The notes under the pieces were generated by a model. The model was not told where the DNA came from, made no database searches, and was given only the letters and a program-made list of their open reading frames with translations. A stretch of 64,000 bases of DNA, from the NCBI RefSeq assembly GCF_900129795.1, contig NZ_FQWW01000002.1:372001-436000 (forward strand), given 5' to 3'. Origin of the DNA: Flavobacterium sp. CF108. Its GTDB lineage: Bacteria > Bacteroidota > Bacteroidia > Flavobacteriales > Flavobacteriaceae. This document shows, one piece after another, positions 16,789 through 25,385 of this stretch; position 1 is the stretch's first letter; every line of letters starts with the position of its first letter. Position numbers and translations under genes: made by a program.

Positions 16789-17496
16789 TTAAGAATAAAA
16801 AATTACTATTCCATCCCTAATGTTTTCAATCTTTCTAATTAATTCTACAGCATTAAATAATATAGACTCACTATTATTCAACAACCTTTCATCTTCCATT
16901 GCAGAATCAAAATGACTTTCTACAACGTTATTCAATAACTCGTTTTTTTCAAGATTTTCAATAGTAACTATTAGTTCATTTTTTTCATCAAGATTATCAC
17001 ATTCATTAAGTTGTATTTTACTATGCAGAAGCATAATATATTCGAGTTCTCGTGTAAACTCGTCTCTTTCTAGATTCGTTCTATCTCTTTCATCATAATT
17101 CCAACTTGAATAATCTACTGATTCAGAATCACCAAGACTCAAAAGAAAAAGACTTGCACAGCCATGTGATATATCATGTATTAATTCGAAACCAAATTCA
17201 TGCATTTTTTTTACGAATCTCTCGTTTTCTGGATTATAACCGTACCCAACAGATACTTCATAAATGTAATTTTTAATATCACTTAATTCATCTCTATTCA
17301 ATAATAACGTATCCTCTTTAACTTTCTGAATTATAATACTTGCATCAGTTGCAGAATATGTATTCCCTTCGTTAGTGTTTTTCTCAATCAAGTAGTTTCT
17401 GAAAAAAGCATACTTATCTTCTTCTTTTTCTAGCTCAATAAACTTAGCTTTTAAAATATCTCTTTTTAAAAGATAAAAATCTACATGACAACCCAT
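16789..17496 (-). CDS. Hypothetical cytoplasmic protein, unrecognised
   Basis: The 235-residue product has no signal peptide or membrane segment, and I recognise no family. It is acidic, rich in Glu, Asp, Asn and Leu, with probable long helices (ELEKEEDKYAFFRNYLIEK; DEKNELIVTIENLEKNELL). Short motifs that stand out are MGCHVDFYLLKRD at the start and HDISHGCASLFLL in the middle. Its DNA looks richer in AT than its neighbours asd and mscL, which fits an accessory or recently gained gene. No partner gene is nearby. The ATG start at 17496 is the only sensible one. Confidence 0.6.
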   Translation of the reverse strand: MGCHVDFYLLKRDILKAKFIELEKEEDKYAFFRNYLIEKNTNEGNTYSATDASIIIQKVKEDTLLLNRDELSDIKNYIYEVSVGYGYNPENERFVKKMHEFGFELIHDISHGCASLFLLSLGDSESVDYSSWNYDERDRTNLERDEFTRELEYIMLLHSKIQLNECDNLDEKNELIVTIENLEKNELLNNVVESHFDSAMEDERLLNNSESILFNAVELIRKIENIRDGIVIFYS

Positions 17497-17549
17497 AAAT
17501 CAATATATAAATTAGTTCTTATTTTTTTCTAATCTGAAAGAAAACAAAT

Positions 17550-17580
17550 TAAAAAAAACCGCTCCAATCAAGAAGCGGTT
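17550..17580 (-). terminator. Terminator of mscL
   Basis: Read on the minus strand, AACCGCT and AGCGGTT (17574-17580 and 17557-17563) form a 7-bp stem followed by a run of eight T, just after the mscL stop. Confidence 0.8.
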
Positions 17581-17610
17581 AAGTTAGACTTAGTGTAGCG
17601 GTATTATATC

Positions 17611-18027
17611 TTATTTATTTTTTAATAAATCTCTAATTTGTGTAAGCAATTCTTCCTGAGTTGGTCCCGCTGGTGCAGCGACAACTTCTTGTTTTTTCTT
17701 TACTTTATCAGCAGCTCTTAAAACAATAAATACAAAAAAGGAAATAATTACAAAATTAATGATGGCCTGAACCAGATTACCGTATGTAATAACGGCAGCT
17801 CCTGCGGCTTTTGCTGCAGCCAGGTTTGTATAATTATTACCATCGAGTGTAATAAATTTTTGAGTAAAATCTATTCCTCCGGTAAGCAAACCAACAATTG
17901 GCATAATGATATCATCGACTGCTGAGCCAACAATTTTACCAAATGCACCACCAATAACTACGGCTGTGGCTAAACTAAGCACATCACCTTTTAATAAAGA
18001 AGCTTTAAAATCTGCGAAAAATCCCAT
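17611..18027 (-). CDS. mscL: Large-conductance mechanosensitive channel MscL
   Basis: The 138-residue protein has the MscL layout: an N-terminal amphipathic helix ([15 protein letters not shown]), TM1 with the pore pattern [30 protein letters not shown], a periplasmic loop, TM2 ([18 protein letters not shown]) and a C-terminal charged helix ([16 protein letters not shown]). It forms a pentameric channel that releases solutes during osmotic downshock. Complete, single gene with its own terminator. Confidence 0.95.
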   Translation of the reverse strand: MGFFADFKASLLKGDVLSLATAVVIGGAFGKIVGSAVDDIIMPIVGLLTGGIDFTQKFITLDGNNYTNLAAAKAAGAAVITYGNLVQAIINFVIISFFVFIVLRAADKVKKKQEVVAAPAGPTQEELLTQIRDLLKNK

Positions 18028-18086
18028 AGTATCTGTTTTTTAAATTAAACTCAATATCAAATATAAGAATATTTTTAACAAATAAA

Positions 18087-20555
18087 TTACCTAAAAAATA
18101 CTCGTTTCACACGTTGCGAAATACTCGTCATAATCTCATACGGAATGGTTTTTAAAGCATCGGCCATTTCGATAACGGTTGGGCTTTCGCCGAAAATAAT
18201 TACCGAGTCGCCTTCTTTACAATCAATATGACTTACATCAACCATTAACATATCCATGCAGACACTTCCTACGATATAGGCTTTTTGATTTTTAATCGTT
18301 ACAAAACCAACCTGATTGCCCCATAATCTCGAAATTCCATCTGCATAACCAATGGGGATTGTGGCAATTTTAGTTTCTTTTTCGGCCATAAAACGACGTC
18401 CGTAACCAACGCTGTCGCCAGTTGTAATAGTACGAACCTGCGAAATAATCGATTTTAATGTTCCAACATTTTCCAGATATTTTTGTTCTAATGGATCATT
18501 AGAAACACCATATAATCCAATTCCTAAACGAACCATATTATATTGTGCATTTGGGAAATTGCTAATTCCGGATGTATTTAAAATATGACGAATTGGTTTT
18601 ATGTTTAATTCCGTCATTAATTTTGAAGATAATCTTTCGAATAAATTAATCTGCTTAATGACAAAATCATAATGATTTAAATCGTCGCTTGTTGCTAAAT
18701 GTGATAAAATACTTTGAACTCGAACGGTTGAATTTCCTTTTAAAGTTTCAATTAACTCATCGATCGTATTGTCTTCAAAACCCAAACGATGCATTCCTGT
18801 ATCGACTTTGATGTGAATCGGGAAATCTTTTAAATTCTTTTCTCTGGCAATTTTCAAAAAGGCATTTAATCCTTTTATACTGTAAATTTCAGGTTCTAAT
18901 TTATATTGAATTATCGACGGAAAACTGGTCGATTCGGGATTCAAAACCATAATTGGTAATTTGATTCCGCCGTTTTTAAGCGAAATTCCTTCATCGGCGA
19001 AAGCCACACCTAAATAATTGACTTTATTATGTTCGAGTAATTTTGCAATTTCAAGTCCGCCGTTTCCGTAACCAAAAGCTTTCACCATAACCATGATTTT
19101 TACATCATCGGCCAATTTTGATTTGAAATAATTTAAATTATGATTTATAGCATCAAGGTTAATTTCGAGAACTGTTTCATGTGTTTTTTCCTCCAGCAGC
19201 GAAACGATTTCTTCAAACTGAAACGATCTTGCTCCTTTTATTAAAATGGTTTCATTATTGAAATTCAAGTTTTCAATTTCGGCAATAAATTCTGCCGTAT
19301 TTTGAAACATCGTACTGTTTGGGAATTTATCTGCAAAAGATGAAATCGTGGTTCCAATTCCGATAACACGGTTGATTTTATTATCTGAAATTAACTGAGC
19401 AACTTTAGAATAGAGTTCTTCGTTTGAAAATCCGCTTTGAAAAATATCCGATAAAATAACGGCTTTTGAAGCATTCTTTTTCTGGCTTTCTAAAAAGTCT
19501 AAAGCAATTTTCAGCGATTGAAAATCGGAACTGTAACTATCATCAATTAAACTGCAATTGTGAATTCCGTTTTTAACTTCAAGACGCATTTCAACTGGAT
19601 AAAGCAGTTTTACACGATTTTGAATAACTTCAAAATCATAGTTAAAACGCAGTAAAACCAATAAACAGGAAATGGTATTTTCGATAGAAGCCGAATCACT
19701 AAACGGAATTTTTAAATTGAAAATTTCCTCTTTATATTGATATTTAATTACTGTAGCATCGTTTTTAGTTTCTTTCATCAGAATAAAAACATCGGCAGAA
19801 GCGTCTGTAAAACTCCATGAAAATAACGTTCTGTTTTGAAGTGGAAATTCCGCAGAAAAATCTAAAAGACATTGATCTACCAATTCGATTTTTTGATAGA
19901 TTATTACTGCCGCCTTTTTGAAAAGCAATAATTTTTCTTTGATTTTTTGTGCCGAATTTTCAAAACCTTCATCATGTGCAGAACCTATACTGGTTAAAAC
20001 ACCAATATTTGGTTTGATGATTTTTTCAAGATTAATCATTTCGTTAACCGTTGAAATCCCGGCTTCGAAAATTCCTAAATTATGTTTTTCATTTATGGCA
20101 ATAACAGAAAGCGGAACGCCAACCTGCGAGTTATAACTTTTTGGGCTTCGGATAATATTGTAATCGGGACTTAAAAGGAAATTCAGCCATTCTTTTACGA
20201 TGGTTTTTCCGTTGCTTCCAGTTAAACCAATTATAGGAAAATCGAATAAATCACGATAATAACCTGCCAATTCCTGAAGTGCTTTACGTGTATTTTTTAC
20301 GACAAAAAAATTGGCTTTTCCTTTTACATTTTCGGGAATATACTGAACAACAAAGTTCTGAACGCCTTTTTCTATCAATTCTGAAATATACAAATGAGCA
20401 TCATTATTGACCCCGGAAAGGGCAATAAACAATGTTTTAGACCCGTTTTGTAAAGAACGGCTGTCGATCGAAATATGATCTACAAAAATATCAGAATCTG
20501 AACCTATCCATTCGGCGTTAAAAACCGGAATAAGGCTTTTTAAATTTATGCTCAT
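18087..20555 (-). CDS. MurF-alanine racemase fusion protein
   Basis: The 822-residue chain has two parts. Residues 1 to about 450 are UDP-N-acetylmuramoyl-tripeptide:D-Ala-D-Ala ligase (MurF) with the ATP motif GLTGSNGKTIVKEW and the later DDSYSSDFQSLKIALDFL. Residues about 455 to 822 are a PLP-dependent alanine racemase with the PLP-lysine segment VMVKAFGYGNGG and the catalytic Tyr region SVGYGRRF. The fusion links production of D-Ala to its ligation onto the peptidoglycan precursor in the cytoplasm and is known in Bacteroidota. In canonical racemases the PLP motif reads VKADAYGHG; here it is VKAFGYGNG, a lineage variant. No start ambiguity. Confidence 0.93.
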   Translation of the reverse strand: MSINLKSLIPVFNAEWIGSDSDIFVDHISIDSRSLQNGSKTLFIALSGVNNDAHLYISELIEKGVQNFVVQYIPENVKGKANFFVVKNTRKALQELAGYYRDLFDFPIIGLTGSNGKTIVKEWLNFLLSPDYNIIRSPKSYNSQVGVPLSVIAINEKHNLGIFEAGISTVNEMINLEKIIKPNIGVLTSIGSAHDEGFENSAQKIKEKLLLFKKAAVIIYQKIELVDQCLLDFSAEFPLQNRTLFSWSFTDASADVFILMKETKNDATVIKYQYKEEIFNLKIPFSDSASIENTISCLLVLLRFNYDFEVIQNRVKLLYPVEMRLEVKNGIHNCSLIDDSYSSDFQSLKIALDFLESQKKNASKAVILSDIFQSGFSNEELYSKVAQLISDNKINRVIGIGTTISSFADKFPNSTMFQNTAEFIAEIENLNFNNETILIKGARSFQFEEIVSLLEEKTHETVLEINLDAINHNLNYFKSKLADDVKIMVMVKAFGYGNGGLEIAKLLEHNKVNYLGVAFADEGISLKNGGIKLPIMVLNPESTSFPSIIQYKLEPEIYSIKGLNAFLKIAREKNLKDFPIHIKVDTGMHRLGFEDNTIDELIETLKGNSTVRVQSILSHLATSDDLNHYDFVIKQINLFERLSSKLMTELNIKPIRHILNTSGISNFPNAQYNMVRLGIGLYGVSNDPLEQKYLENVGTLKSIISQVRTITTGDSVGYGRRFMAEKETKIATIPIGYADGISRLWGNQVGFVTIKNQKAYIVGSVCMDMLMVDVSHIDCKEGDSVIIFGESPTVIEMADALKTIPYEIMTSISQRVKRVFFR

Positions 20556-20893
20556 TTAGAAATTTCTTTTTGTCAAATTTAAAAAAAGGTTTGCCACGAA
20601 TTACACTAATTTGTTTTTAGATGTAAAAAAGTGTTTGCCACGAATTGCACGAATTTCCACGAATTATTTTATTTGCTGGATGGTAAAATATTAGCCACAG
20701 ATTAAATGGATTTAAAGGATTTTTAATCTGTGAGAATCCTTTAAATCTGTGGCAAAAAATTAAAAAAATAATTCGTGGAAATTCGTGCAATTCGTGGCGA
20801 GAAAAAAATGCTAATAATTTGTGAAAATTTACACGTTTAATTGCAAAAAACATTAATTCCTTATATTTGTTCAATACCACAAAATAATACGTT
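20556..20893. repeat. Intergenic nested inverted repeats
   Basis: This stretch has no gene. A single GCCACGAATTACACTAATTT copy lies at 20592-20611. An outer inverted pair follows, 20635-20667 with 20766-20797 (GCCACGAATTGCACGAATTT type). An inner pair, 20692-20714 with about 20734-20752 (GCCACAGATTAAATGG type), is nested inside it. A promoter for the next gene lies at the right end. Confidence 0.75.
20841..20869 (+). promoter_or_regulatory. Promoter of the PAP2-like gene
   Basis: TTG at 20841-20843, an 18-bp spacer and TATATTTG at 20862-20869 fit the flavobacterial TTG/TAnnTTTG promoter. The gene start is 25 bp downstream. Confidence 0.6.
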
Positions 20894-21499
20894 TTGAAAA
20901 AAATACTTCCATTATTCTCCTATATACTTCATCCGATTTTTATATCGATGTACGCCACATTACTATACCTTTATTGTAAAGAGGATATTTTTACGACACA
21001 GGAAAAATACTTTGTTCTGTTTCAAATTTTGGTCATTACCATTATTGTTCCTATTCTGTTTTTCATGTTGTTACGTTCTACCGGACATGTAAAATCGATG
21101 ATGCTTCCTGAAAACTCCCAGCGTCGCATTCCGCTTATTTTACAATGTTTTTTATATATTTTATTGGTAAAAAGAAGCATTGTTATTACCCGTTATCCAG
21201 AACTTCATTTCTTTTTTCTGGGAGCGCTGTTTAGTACAATCTTAGCATTGGTCTGTTCGCTTTTTAAAATCAAGGCCAGTCTGCACATGACCGCCATTAC
21301 AGGATTTACAATCTTTGCAATTGGATTAAATATTCATTTACAATTGCACAATCCGTATTGGGGGGCGCTGTTAATTTTATTGTCTGGAATTGTAGCCTCA
21401 TCCCGATTAGAAATGAACGCACATACGCCAAAAGAAATATCAATTGGTTTGTTAATTGGCGTTTTACCGCAGATATTATTTTTGTATTTGTGGTTATAA
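20894..21499 (+). CDS. PAP2-like integral membrane protein
   Basis: The 201-residue protein has about six hydrophobic helices. The pattern KASLHMTAITGF followed later by SSRLEMNAHTPKEISIG resembles the second and third phosphatase motifs of PAP2 lipid phosphatases (S-x-x-H and S-R-x5-H), but with substitutions, so activity is uncertain. The start is TTG at 20894, giving MKKILPLFSYILHP. It ends overlapping by six bases the convergent beta-barrel gene. A role in phospholipid or undecaprenyl phosphate metabolism is possible by family only. Confidence 0.6.
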   Translation: MKKILPLFSYILHPIFISMYATLLYLYCKEDIFTTQEKYFVLFQILVITIIVPILFFMLLRSTGHVKSMMLPENSQRRIPLILQCFLYILLVKRSIVITRYPELHFFFLGALFSTILALVCSLFKIKASLHMTAITGFTIFAIGLNIHLQLHNPYWGALLILLSGIVASSRLEMNAHTPKEISIGLLIGVLPQILFLYLWL

Positions 21500-22201
21500 A
21501 ATGTAGAATATTAATCCTGCATTGAGCGTTTTCATGGTTACTTTTTCTCCGCTTAATGTGGTAACGCCGTCTTTAAACAACGGACTCAAACCATAATACA
21601 AATAAACATTCCAGGTATTGTAACCCGCAGAAATATACGGTCCATATTGGAATTTATTAATGGCATCATTATTATTTATTCGGTACGTATTTTCGCCATC
21701 GTCTAAAACTGAAGTATTAGAGAAGATGTAACTTAATTTTACCCCGCCATAAATCCTCCAGAATTTTGTGCTTTCATAAGTAGAATTTCGCCATCTAAAT
21801 TCTATTGGAAATTCAACAGAATATTGTTTGTAACGATTTGAAGCTATTTCTCCGGCATCTACAACATTATAAACTACGGCTCCGGTTCCATCTTTTGAAA
21901 TACCAAAATTTTGAAAATAATTTTGATAACTCAATCCCACACCTGCTGCAATAGAAACTGTTCTGGATTTATTGATTGGCATGTCGCGCAAAAATCCGCC
22001 CGAAAGTCCAAGGGAAAATTTGTTTTGTTTGAATTTTTGAGGAATATCTGTAAACATATTATAGGTTACAGAAAAATAAAACTGGTCTTCTCTATACAAA
22101 GAATCTATTTTAACTATAGGTTTTATTTCTGCTTTGACATCTTCTTGCGAAAAAGCATTAAAAAATGAAACTAAAAACAAACAGCTAAAAAGAAATCGCA
22201 T
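21494..22201 (-). CDS. Outer membrane beta-barrel protein (porin-like)
   Basis: The 235-residue protein has a signal peptide (MRFLFSCLFLVSFFNAFSQ) and a body of alternating aromatic and polar strands with Gly turns (FSLGLSGGFLRDMPI, YQNYFQNFGISKD, VKLSYIFSNTS, YGPYISAGYNTW, VYLYYGLSPLF), ending in LNAGLIFYIL with a C-terminal hydrophobic strand. This fits an 8-strand outer-membrane barrel. No specific substrate can be named. It converges on the PAP2-like gene. Confidence 0.7.
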   Translation of the reverse strand: MRFLFSCLFLVSFFNAFSQEDVKAEIKPIVKIDSLYREDQFYFSVTYNMFTDIPQKFKQNKFSLGLSGGFLRDMPINKSRTVSIAAGVGLSYQNYFQNFGISKDGTGAVVYNVVDAGEIASNRYKQYSVEFPIEFRWRNSTYESTKFWRIYGGVKLSYIFSNTSVLDDGENTYRINNNDAINKFQYGPYISAGYNTWNVYLYYGLSPLFKDGVTTLSGEKVTMKTLNAGLIFYIL

Positions 22202-22415
22202 ATAATTTTTTGAGTTTAAAAGAGGTTCTATAAAATAAACGCTTCATAGAAGCAATTTATTTCACCTACAAATATAATATAATGATAGTTCAGGGAACGA
22301 TTAGAAAGCAATTATTCTGTTTTTGATTACGAATATTTGTGTTCGTTGAACTTTTTTCAAATAATCTGCATTAGAATTCAAAAAATGAATTTGATCTTTT
22401 ATACCTTTGTCCTGT

Positions 22416-22769
22416 ATGAAGAAAAAACAGCTCATATTAAGTTTCTCTTTTGCTGTCACAATATTGTTCTCGATATTGTTTCAGTCCATACACAGTTATG
22501 AGCATATTGTAAAACAGCTTTCAGAAAAACAATGCCACCACGATTATAATGATCCAAGTGGCGAAATAACGCATCAACACCATAATTACGATCTTTGTTA
22601 TGTTTGTAATTTTGCTTTTGGAAGTTATATTGTTCCGGAAACTTTCTCTTTTCAATTTCATTCTTTCAGCAGCGAAATCCCTTATTTCTTTCCACTGTCA
22701 GAAAAGATTTTCTCTATTTCAAAAAGTTCGTATTTATTACGAGGCCCTCCCGCTGCTATAGTTTCTTAA
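22416..22769 (+). CDS. Small Cys/His-rich exported protein upstream of TonB receptor
   Basis: The 117-residue protein has an N-terminal hydrophobic segment (LILSFSFAVTILFSILFQSI), then a cluster of His and Cys (SYEH, CHHDYND, THQHHNYDLCYVCNF) that could bind Zn or Cu, and a C-terminus ending LLRGPPA. Similar short proteins often precede metal-related TonB receptors in Bacteroidota, as here (149 bp gap). I chose the ATG at 22416 over the TTG at 22407, because that TTG is part of TACCTTTG, which looks like a -7 element. Function is inferred from metal-ligand content and the neighbour. Confidence 0.6.
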   Translation: MKKKQLILSFSFAVTILFSILFQSIHSYEHIVKQLSEKQCHHDYNDPSGEITHQHHNYDLCYVCNFAFGSYIVPETFSFQFHSFSSEIPYFFPLSEKIFSISKSSYLLRGPPAAIVS

Positions 22770-22917
22770 TAATTCAACATCTCTTTTTTAAAATCTAAAT
22801 TCAAAACAACTTTGAGTTTCCTAATCCTGTTTATTAAATTGGGATTAGCATGCTGTACTGTTCGTTCAATTTTCATTTAGAAGAAGAAAATCCAATTAAC
22901 TATAGCAAAATTTTCAA

Positions 22918-25125
22918 ATGAAAAAATTAATAATTGCCCTTGTTTTAGGGTTTTCGGGCTTGCTTTCTGCCCAAAATTCGGTTTCAGGAACAGTAACTGA
23001 CAATCAAAACCAGCCATTACCGGGCGTTTCTGTTTACGCTTCAGAATTGCATAAAGGAACAACGACTGATGCAAACGGAAAATACGAATTAAACAATCTT
23101 CCAAACGGAAATCTGCGTCTGTCTTTTTCGTATGTTGGATATGCTACTCAAAATAAAAACATCCTAAAATTAGTAAAACAAAATACCGTTGATGTAACGC
23201 TCGAAGAGTCCATTTTAGAAATGGATGAAGTTGTGGTTTCTACGCCTTTCAACAAATTGCAATCGCAAAACGTAATGAAAATCGAGCATGAAAGCATTAA
23301 AACTTTACAACAAAAAGGGACTTCGACTTTAATTGAAGGTTTGGCTACAATTCCCGGAGTTTCGCAAATTTCTACCGGAACATCTATTGGTAAACCGGTT
23401 ATTCGCGGATTGAGCGGAAACCGTGTTTTAGTATATTCTCAAGGCGTTCGTATCGAAAACCAGCAGTTTGGAGACGAACATGGTTTAGGTTTAAACGACG
23501 CCGGAATTGAAAGTGTTGAAGTTATTAAAGGCCCGGCATCGCTATTGTACGGTTCTGATGCTTTAGGAGGAGTTTTATACTTTAATCCTGAAAAATTTGC
23601 TGATGCCGGTACTTTTAAAGCTAATTTCAGTCAAAAATATTTTACGAATACAGAAGGAAGTAATTCTTCTATTGGATTAAAAACATCTACTGATAACTGG
23701 AAATTTCTGGCACGTGGAAGTTATAACACGCATTCTGATTACAAAATTTCCGGCGGCGACCGCGTAACAAATTCTCGTTACAATGAAACTGATTTTAAAA
23801 CCGGAATTGGTTACAGTAATTCAAGTTTCTCAAGTGTTTTAAGATACAACTACAATAAGCTGGATATTGGAATGCCTGAAGATGGAATTGCAGAACAATC
23901 TTCAAGCAAAAACACACAGTTTCCAAGACAGGGAATTTTTAATCATTTATTGAGTTTGAACAATGTGATCTTTTTTGAAAACTCGAAATTGGATGTTGAT
24001 TTAGGATATATTTCAAATGACAGAAGTGAGTTTGAAGACAGTAATGATGCTTCGCTTCATATGAGATTGAATACCTTGAATTACAATTTAAAATACCATT
24101 TCCCTAAATTCGGAAAAATCGAAACTATTTTAGGTGTTCAGGGAATGCATCAAACGAATAAAAATTCGGGTGAAGAGTATTTAATTCCAGATGCAACGAC
24201 GAATGATTTTGGTGTTTTTGGAACTGCAAATTACGAATGGGACAACAGTGTTTTACAAGCCGGATTACGTTTTGACAACAGAAACATTACTTCTGATGCG
24301 CACGGAACTGAAGGCGAAGAAGGTTATTTTTTACCTCTTGACAAATCTTTTGACAGTTTTAATGCTTCTTTAGGATATAAAACAAAACTGGCTGAACCGC
24401 TTACGCTTCGTTTAAATGTTGCAACCGGATTTAGAGCGCCAAACTTAGCAGAGTTAACTTCAAACGGGGTTCACGAAGGAACAAACCGTTATGAAATTGG
24501 AAATGCTGATTTGAAAACAGAACAAAACGTTCAGACTGATTTGAATTTAGAATACAAAAACACGCATTTTGAATTTTTCGTAAACGGATTTTATAATCAC
24601 GTAAACAATTACATTTACACTTCGCCAACTGGGGAAACGCGTGATGATAATGATGTTTTTGCTTATGTTCAGGATAATGCACAATTGTATGGAGGTGAAG
24701 CTGGTATACATTTTCACCCGCATCCTTTAGACTGGTTACATTTTGAAACTAGTTTTGAAACTGTAACGGGTAAAAAAGACAATAACGATTACTTGCCGTT
24801 GATTCCTGCAAACAACTGGAATAATACGCTTAGAACTGAATTTAATATCAAAAACTGGTTAAGCGAAGGTTTTGCTTCTTTAAACGTATCTTCAACTTTT
24901 AGCCAGGATAATGTGAGTGGTTTTGAAACGGCTTCTAAAGGGTATACTTTGGTTAATTTAGGTTTTGGAGGAACAGTAAAATTGGGGAAAACTGCTTTTG
25001 ACATTAACCTGAACGGAAACAATTTATTCGACAAAAAATACATTGCGCACCTTTCAAGATTAAAAACAGACGGAATCCCAAATATTGGAAGAAACATCGT
25101 TCTGGGCGTTAATTTCAATTTATAA
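22918..25125 (+). CDS. TonB-dependent outer membrane receptor, ZnuD-like
   Basis: The 735-residue protein has a signal peptide (1-18), an N-terminal carboxypeptidase-like regulatory domain (about 22-105; VSGTVTDNQNQPLPGVSVYA), a plug domain (about 110-225; IRGLSGNRVLVYSQGVRIE, QFGDEHG, IEVIKGPASLLYGSDALGGV pattern) and a 22-strand barrel ending GRNIVLGVNFNL with a C-terminal aromatic/Leu strand. The RGLSGNRVLV..QQFGDEHG segment resembles zinc receptors of the ZnuD group. Together with the Cys/His-rich gene upstream this suggests metal uptake powered by TonB. Substrate is not proven; haem or another metal chelate is possible. Confidence 0.85.
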   Translation: MKKLIIALVLGFSGLLSAQNSVSGTVTDNQNQPLPGVSVYASELHKGTTTDANGKYELNNLPNGNLRLSFSYVGYATQNKNILKLVKQNTVDVTLEESILEMDEVVVSTPFNKLQSQNVMKIEHESIKTLQQKGTSTLIEGLATIPGVSQISTGTSIGKPVIRGLSGNRVLVYSQGVRIENQQFGDEHGLGLNDAGIESVEVIKGPASLLYGSDALGGVLYFNPEKFADAGTFKANFSQKYFTNTEGSNSSIGLKTSTDNWKFLARGSYNTHSDYKISGGDRVTNSRYNETDFKTGIGYSNSSFSSVLRYNYNKLDIGMPEDGIAEQSSSKNTQFPRQGIFNHLLSLNNVIFFENSKLDVDLGYISNDRSEFEDSNDASLHMRLNTLNYNLKYHFPKFGKIETILGVQGMHQTNKNSGEEYLIPDATTNDFGVFGTANYEWDNSVLQAGLRFDNRNITSDAHGTEGEEGYFLPLDKSFDSFNASLGYKTKLAEPLTLRLNVATGFRAPNLAELTSNGVHEGTNRYEIGNADLKTEQNVQTDLNLEYKNTHFEFFVNGFYNHVNNYIYTSPTGETRDDNDVFAYVQDNAQLYGGEAGIHFHPHPLDWLHFETSFETVTGKKDNNDYLPLIPANNWNNTLRTEFNIKNWLSEGFASLNVSSTFSQDNVSGFETASKGYTLVNLGFGGTVKLGKTAFDINLNGNNLFDKKYIAHLSRLKTDGIPNIGRNIVLGVNFNL

Positions 25126-25131
25126 TTTTAT

Positions 25132-25334
25132 TTAACCGCAAAGAGCGCAAGGAGTTTTTCGCAAAGTTCGCAAGGTTTTATTTAAGCTTTGTGATTAGAA
25201 AATATCCTATAGTATTTGAAAAATCTCGCAAAGACGCAGAGACGCAAAGTTTTAAAATTCTTTGCGACTTCGCGTCTTTGCGAGATTAAAAACATTGCGT
25301 ACTTTGCGAAAAGACTTTGTGTCTTTGCGGTTAA
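25132..25334. repeat. Inverted repeat, CGCAAAG family
   Basis: The outer arms TTAACCGCAAAG (25132-25143) and CTTTGCGGTTAA (25323-25334) bracket an inner pair: AATCTCGCAAAGACGC.. at 25222 and its mirror ending ..GCGTCTTTGCGAGATT at 25287. Multiple CGCAAAG units occur throughout. There is no coding content in the 260-bp gap. Confidence 0.75.
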
Positions 25335-25385
25335 AAAATATCTCACAAAAAGTGCTATTTTTGTTACAACTGTTAATCAAAAACT

